Below, in pieces: positions 59,661 to 64,000 of a stretch of 64,000 nt of DNA (the first letter of the stretch is position 1; each line of letters opens with the position of its first letter). The position numbers and the translations under genes were made by a program. Below the pieces are notes generated by a model. The model was not told the origin of the DNA. It worked only from the letters and a program-made list of their open reading frames with translations, and searched no databases. This stretch comes from Pseudomonas chlororaphis subsp. chlororaphis (lineage in GTDB: Bacteria > Pseudomonadota > Gammaproteobacteria > Pseudomonadales > Pseudomonadaceae), in the NCBI RefSeq assembly GCF_003945765.1, contig NZ_CP027712.1, forward strand, positions 2,542,001 through 2,606,000, written 5' to 3'.

Positions 59661-62600
59661 ATGTTACCGATCAAGATCATCGCAAAAGACACTGGGCATC
59701 CGCTGGATGTCACTGGCAGCAATCTGCTGACAATCAATCGGCCGGCGGTCATCAAGATGTCCGCGCCAGCGGAAGATATTCAGTCGGTCAGTCGCGAAGG
59801 CGAACGTCTGGTCATCAAGCTCAAGACTGGCGAAACCATCTCCATCGATGGCTTCTTCGATGTGATCGACGGCGTGAAAAGCGATCTGGTGTTTGAAGAT
59901 CCCAAGACCGGCGAGCTGCTGATCGCTGATTATTCGGTCCCTTGGACCGGCGTTGCCCTGGTGCCGCTTGAGTCGATCGATTCGCTGCTTGTCGTGGCCG
60001 AGGCCGATTCCATGGGCCTGCTGGCGCCCTTGCTGGGCCTGGCCGCCGTGGGCGGTGCGGTGGCGATTGCCAACCATGACAGCGGTGGCGGTGGCGGTAG
60101 CAGTGCTGATGCGGCGAATGCCGATCAGGGGCTGACCACGCCTTCGACACCGAGCGTGCTGTTCAACAACATGCATGGCCTGACCGGCAAGTCCGATGCC
60201 GGGGCTACCGTTGCCCTTACCTTGGCTGACGGTACCGTGGTCACTACTGTGGCCGACGATACCGGGCTCTGGCATTTCAACCCCAATCCGCTGGCCGATG
60301 GCGAACAGGGTTCCCTGCAAGCCAGCCTGAATGGCGTGCAGAGCGGTTCCACCAGCACCGGCGTGGCTGACGTCACGGCGCCCGCCGAGCCGGTAGTGAC
60401 CCAGAACAACCAGGATGGCCTGGCCGGTATGGCCGAGCCGGGCAGTACCATTACCGTCAGTCTTGCCGATGGCAGTACCGTCATTGCGACCGTGGGGGCA
60501 GACGGTCAGTGGAATGTCACCCCGAACCCGCTGACTCCGGGTGTTAGCGGATCGATCGTCGTCACCGATACCGCCGGTAACTCCAGTGCGAGCGTCGACA
60601 CCGGAATCATCAATTCCACGCAACCGGTACCTCCCACTGTTGACCAGAACAACGCCGATGGCCTGAGTGGCACCGGCGAGCCAGGCAGCACCGTGACCGT
60701 CGAACTGCCAGACGGCAGTACCGTGACAACTATCGTCGACGGAGACGGTAATTGGTCGTTCGTGCCGAACCCGTTGCAACCGGGTGAAGAAGGCTCGGTC
60801 ACCATCACCGATCCAGATGGCAACACCAGCACTGGCGTCGACACGGGTTCCAGCGATCAGACCCCACCTGCAGCCCCGACCGTTGACCAGAACAATGGCG
60901 ATGGTCTGAGCGGCACCGGCGAGCCGGGCAGCACCGTAGTCGTTGAACTGCCGGACGGCAGCACCGTGACCACCACTGTCGATGAAAACGGCAACTGGTC
61001 GTTCGTGCCGAACCCGCTGCAACCGGGTGAAGCAGGTTCGATCACCGTCATCGACCCGGCTGGCAACGCCACTGAAGGGGTGAACACTGGTACCAATGAC
61101 CAGCCGCCATCCCCAGCTCCCGCTGACCAGAATCCTCCTGCTGCTCCCACTATTGACCAGAACAATGGTGATGGCCTGAGCGGCACCGGCGAGCCGGGCA
61201 GCACCGTGGTCGTCGAACTGCCGGATGGCAGCACCGTCACTACCGTTATCGATGAAAACGGCAACTGGTCGTTTGTACCAAACCCGCTGCAACCGGGTGA
61301 AGCAGGCTCGATCACCGTCATCGACCCGGCGGGCAACGCCAGCGAAGCGGTGAACACCGGTTCCAGCGATCAGACCCCACCTGCGGCGCCGACCGTTGAC
61401 CAGAACGATGAATCGGGTATTAGCGGTACTGGCGAGCCGGGCAGCACCGTGGTCGTCGAACTGCCGGACGGCAGCACCGTCACTACCGTTATCGATGAAA
61501 ACGGCAACTGGTCGTTCGTGCCGAACCCACTGCAACCGGGTGAAGCAGGTTCGATCACCGTCATCGACCCGGCGGGCAACACCAGCGAGGCTGTGAACAC
61601 CGGTTCCAGCGATCAGACTCCACCGGCGGCGCCGACCGTTGACCAGAACAACGGCGACGGGATTAGCGGTACCGGCGAGCCGGGCAGCACCGTGGTCGTC
61701 GAACTGCCGGACGGCAGCACCGTCACTACCGTTATCGATGAAAACGGCAACTGGTCGTTCGTGCCGAACCCACTGCAACCGGGCGAAGCAGGCTCGATCA
61801 CCGTCATCGACCCGACGGGCAACGCCAGCGAGGCGGTGAACACCGGTTCCAGCGATCAGACTCCACCGGCGGCGCCGACCGTTGACCAGAACAACGGCGA
61901 CGGGATTAGCGGTACCGGCGAGCCGGGCAGCACCGTGGTCGTCGAACTGCCGGACGGCAGCACCGTCACTACCGTTATCGATGAAAACGGCAACTGGTCG
62001 TTCGTGCCGAACCCACTGCAACCGGGCGAAGCAGGCTCGATCACCGTCATCGACCCGACGGGCAACGCCAGCGAGGCGGTGAACACCGGTTCCAGCGACC
62101 AGACTCCACCTGCGGCACCGACCGTTGACCAGAACAATGAATCGGGTATTAGCGGTACTGGCGAGCCGGGCAGCACCGTGGTCGTCGAACTGCCGGACGG
62201 CAGCACCGTCACTACCGTTATCGATGAAAACGGCAACTGGTCGTTCGTGCCGAACCCGCTGCAACCGGGTGAAGAGGGTTCGATCACCGTCATCGATCCA
62301 GCGGGCAACGCCAGCGAAGCGGTGAGCACCGGCTCCAGCGATCAGACCCCACCGGCGGCGCCGACCGTTGACCAGAACAACGGCGACGGGATTAGCGGTA
62401 CCGGAGAGCCGGGCAGCACCGTGGTCGTCGAACTGCCGGACGGCAGCACCGTCACTACCGTTATCGATGAAAACGGCAACTGGTCGTTCGTGCCGAACCC
62501 GCTGCAACCGGGTGAAGAGGGTTCGATCACCGTCATCGATCCAGCGGGCAACGCCAGCGAAGCGGTGAGCACCGGCTCCAGCGATCAGACCCCACCGGCG

Positions 62601-64000
62601 GCGCCGACCGTTGACCAGAACAACGGCGACGGGATTAGCGGTACCGGCGAGCCGGGCAGCACCGTGGTCGTCGAACTGCCGGACGGCAGCACCGTCACTA
62701 CCGTTATCGATGAAAACGGCAACTGGTCGTTCGTGCCGAACCCACTGCAACCGGGCGAAGCAGGCTCGATCATCGTCATCGACCCGACGGGCAACGCCAG
62801 CGAGGCGGTGAACACCGGTTCCAGCGACCAGACTCCACCTGCGGCACCGACCGTTGACCAGAACAATGGCAGCGGCCTGAGCGGTACTGGCGAGGCCGGC
62901 AGCACCGTAACCGTGGAACTGCCAGACGGCAGCACCGTCACTACCGTTATCGATGAAAACGGCAACTGGTCATTCGTACCGAACCCACTGCAACCGGGTG
63001 AGGAAGGTTCGATCACCGTCATCGACCCGGCTGGCAACGCCAGCGAGGCTGTGAACACCGGTTCCAGCGACCAGGCCCCACCTGCGGCGCCTGCCGTTGA
63101 CCAGAACAATGAAGCAGATCTGAGCGGCACCGGCGAAGCCGGTGGCACTGTGACCGTTGAACTGGCCGATGGCAGCACCGTGACCACCGTTGTCGATGAA
63201 AACGGTGACTGGTCGTTCGTGCCGAACCCACTGCAACCGGGCGAAGCAGGCTCGATCACTATTACCGATGCGGCTGGCAATATCAGCGAAGCCACGCAGA
63301 CCGCTCCAAGCGATCAGACCGCACCGGTCATCGAGGAAGGCTCGCTGGATCTGGTGGATAACGTCGGCACAATCACCGGCACCATCGCCCGTGGCGATGT
63401 CACTGACGATGCACAACCGGAGTTCAAAGGCTCGTTCGCGCCTGACGATGCGACCCTGGTCAAGATCTATGACAACGGTGTGCTGATCGGCAGCGCCGCC
63501 GTGGATGCCTCTGGTCACTGGAGCTTCGTACCGACACTGCCACTGACCGCGGGTGAGCACAGTTTCGTGGCCGAGGCTGTGGACGCTGCGGGTAATGTCA
63601 GCGACAAGACTGCGGCCTGGGACTTCACTCTGGCCGGGGACGCCCCGGCGGCACCGGCCATCACTCAAGTGCTGGACGATGTCGGTACGGTTACCGGCGC
63701 CTTGCAGAAAGGCGACAGCACCGACGATAACACCTTGACCATCACCGGTACCGGCGCGGCACAAACGCTGGTCACTGTGTTCGTCAACGGGGCTGTTGTC
63801 GGCTCTGTCATGGTCGACGCCAGTGGCAACTGGAGCCTGACCACTGCGGATCTGGGCGCGGATGGCGTGAAAAACATCACCGCGCAGGCCTCCGATCTGG
63901 CCGGGCAACTGAGCCCGATGACTGGCGAATATTCGGTCACTTTGGACACCCAGGCGCCGACTCAGCCTGTGCGGGTCGTCGCGACCGACGATCAAGGAGC
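59661..64000 (+). CDS. Giant Bap-type repeat adhesin (5' part; open at the right edge)
   Basis: Over 1446 codons are open to the window end. GGAG lies five bases before ATG 59661. Residues 1-115 form a BapA-prefix-like module (MLPIKIIAKDTGHPLDVTGS, GETISIDGFFDVI), then a hydrophobic/Gly stretch at about 119-148 (GLLAPLLGLAAVGGAVAIAN and SGGGGGSS) and a first Ig-like domain. Twelve Ig-like units of 81 residues start at 60396 and end near 63338. Each carries QNN-DG-SGTGEPGSTV, ELPDGSTVTT, NWSFVPNPLQPGE and TDPAGN-type strands. More divergent Ig-like domains follow. There is no N-terminal Sec signal, as expected for type I secretion; export genes should lie beyond the window. Surface adhesion and biofilm roles are inferred from the family. 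Confidence 0.93.
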   Translation, partial: MLPIKIIAKDTGHPLDVTGSNLLTINRPAVIKMSAPAEDIQSVSREGERLVIKLKTGETISIDGFFDVIDGVKSDLVFEDPKTGELLIADYSVPWTGVALVPLESIDSLLVVAEADSMGLLAPLLGLAAVGGAVAIANHDSGGGGGSSADAANADQGLTTPSTPSVLFNNMHGLTGKSDAGATVALTLADGTVVTTVADDTGLWHFNPNPLADGEQGSLQASLNGVQSGSTSTGVADVTAPAEPVVTQNNQDGLAGMAEPGSTITVSLADGSTVIATVGADGQWNVTPNPLTPGVSGSIVVTDTAGNSSASVDTGIINSTQPVPPTVDQNNADGLSGTGEPGSTVTVELPDGSTVTTIVDGDGNWSFVPNPLQPGEEGSVTITDPDGNTSTGVDTGSSDQTPPAAPTVDQNNGDGLSGTGEPGSTVVVELPDGSTVTTTVDENGNWSFVPNPLQPGEAGSITVIDPAGNATEGVNTGTNDQPPSPAPADQNPPAAPTIDQNNGDGLSGTGEPGSTVVVELPDGSTVTTVIDENGNWSFVPNPLQPGEAGSITVIDPAGNASEAVNTGSSDQTPPAAPTVDQNDESGISGTGEPGSTVVVELPDGSTVTTVIDENGNWSFVPNPLQPGEAGSITVIDPAGNTSEAVNTGSSDQTPPAAPTVDQNNGDGISGTGEPGSTVVVELPDGSTVTTVIDENGNWSFVPNPLQPGEAGSITVIDPTGNASEAVNTGSSDQTPPAAPTVDQNNGDGISGTGEPGSTVVVELPDGSTVTTVIDENGNWSFVPNPLQPGEAGSITVIDPTGNASEAVNTGSSDQTPPAAPTVDQNNESGISGTGEPGSTVVVELPDGSTVTTVIDENGNWSFVPNPLQPGEEGSITVIDPAGNASEAVSTGSSDQTPPAAPTVDQNNGDGISGTGEPGSTVVVELPDGSTVTTVIDENGNWSFVPNPLQPGEEGSITVIDPAGNASEAVSTGSSDQTPPAAPTVDQNNGDGISGTGEPGSTVVVELPDGSTVTTVIDENGNWSFVPNPLQPGEAGSIIVIDPTGNASEAVNTGSSDQTPPAAPTVDQNNGSGLSGTGEAGSTVTVELPDGSTVTTVIDENGNWSFVPNPLQPGEEGSITVIDPAGNASEAVNTGSSDQAPPAAPAVDQNNEADLSGTGEAGGTVTVELADGSTVTTVVDENGDWSFVPNPLQPGEAGSITITDAAGNISEATQTAPSDQTAPVIEEGSLDLVDNVGTITGTIARGDVTDDAQPEFKGSFAPDDATLVKIYDNGVLIGSAAVDASGHWSFVPTLPLTAGEHSFVAEAVDAAGNVSDKTAAWDFTLAGDAPAAPAITQVLDDVGTVTGALQKGDSTDDNTLTITGTGAAQTLVTVFVNGAVVGSVMVDASGNWSLTTADLGADGVKNITAQASDLAGQLSPMTGEYSVTLDTQAPTQPVRVVATDDQG
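60396..63338 (+). repeat. Twelve tandem 243-base repeats in the adhesin gene
   Basis: Repeat starts, taken at the codon before GACCAG or its equivalent, are 60396, 60639, 60882, 61152, 61395, 61638, 61881, 62124, 62367, 62610, 62853 and 63096. Spacing is 243 bases except one of 270, where nine extra codons duplicate the Pro/Ala linker near 61125-61150. The central units (61638, 61881, 62610) look almost identical, and outer units diverge, the expected outcome of repeated unequal recombination. Confidence 0.93.

Noticed and set aside
59664-62750. A 1028-codon open frame on the minus strand opposite the adhesin repeats
   Set aside because: It is periodic with the same 243-base unit as the plus-strand gene, has no ribosome site, and its composition (repeating Arg/Ala/Val-rich units) is what antisense of a GC-rich repeat gene gives. 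The plus-strand frame has a proper start, a family-typical N-terminus and continues past the window.
60396-63338. Regular repeats considered as a CRISPR or non-coding satellite array
   Set aside because: The 243-base unit is in frame, codes for Ig-like strands and has third-position variation; there are no short repeats with unique spacers.

Overview
The window looks like a chromosomal segment of a Pseudomonas of the P. fluorescens/protegens/chlororaphis group. The evidence is high GC, strong third-position GC bias, a FecI/FecR/TonB-receptor locus, a Pseudomonas-type REP palindrome, an S-type pyocin domain protein, a fused OsmC-YcaO protein and a Roc/Pvr/Rcs-type phosphorelay. No tRNA, rRNA, insertion sequence or CRISPR array was recognised.

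Layout. 0-8.3 kb is an accessory block: a PuuR-like regulator, an AT-rich solitary nuclease-ATPase gene, a PAAR toxin (type 44) with a membrane-anchored immunity candidate, a Tat-exported beta carbonic anhydrase and a Fic/antitoxin pair. 8.9-13.4 kb is a Fur-box-preceded ECF sigma / anti-sigma / TonB receptor cascade, probably for haem. 13.4-18.1 kb holds a LysR regulator, an MFS transporter and OsmC-YcaO. 18.2-20.6 kb (minus strand) is a bacteriocin-type cassette: a toxin ending in a colicin E3-like rRNase domain, a small overlapping immunity candidate, a second immunity protein of the unrelated colicin E7/E9 type, and an unknown protein. 20.9-31.6 kb is mixed housekeeping: thioesterase, EamA exporter and MocR regulator, chemoreceptor, DUF6602-like protein, SulP transporter, and a Sco/PCu(A)C copper pair. 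31.6-35.3 kb is a D-serine operon (dsdX-dsdA-dsdC). 35.6-51.1 kb contains two lipoproteins, a pyruvoyl-dependent decarboxylase resembling the PsiD group, a dienelactone hydrolase, DeoR and AraC regulators, a DUF1479 oxygenase-like protein, an rRNA-type methyltransferase, an MHS transporter, VOC and RidA proteins, RlhA, a thioesterase and a GlxA-type regulator.

51.3-64 kb is the most striking region. Two hybrid sensor kinases, a REC-EAL protein and an RcsB-like regulator are arranged like pvrS-pvrR-rcsC-rcsB of P. aeruginosa PA14. There they adjoin cupD fimbrial genes. Here they run straight into the start of a giant Bap-type adhesin (N-terminal BapA-prefix-like module, then twelve 81-residue Ig-like repeats, then divergent Ig-like domains) that leaves the window open at the right edge. 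I infer that the phosphorelay and its c-di-GMP phosphodiesterase control this adhesin.
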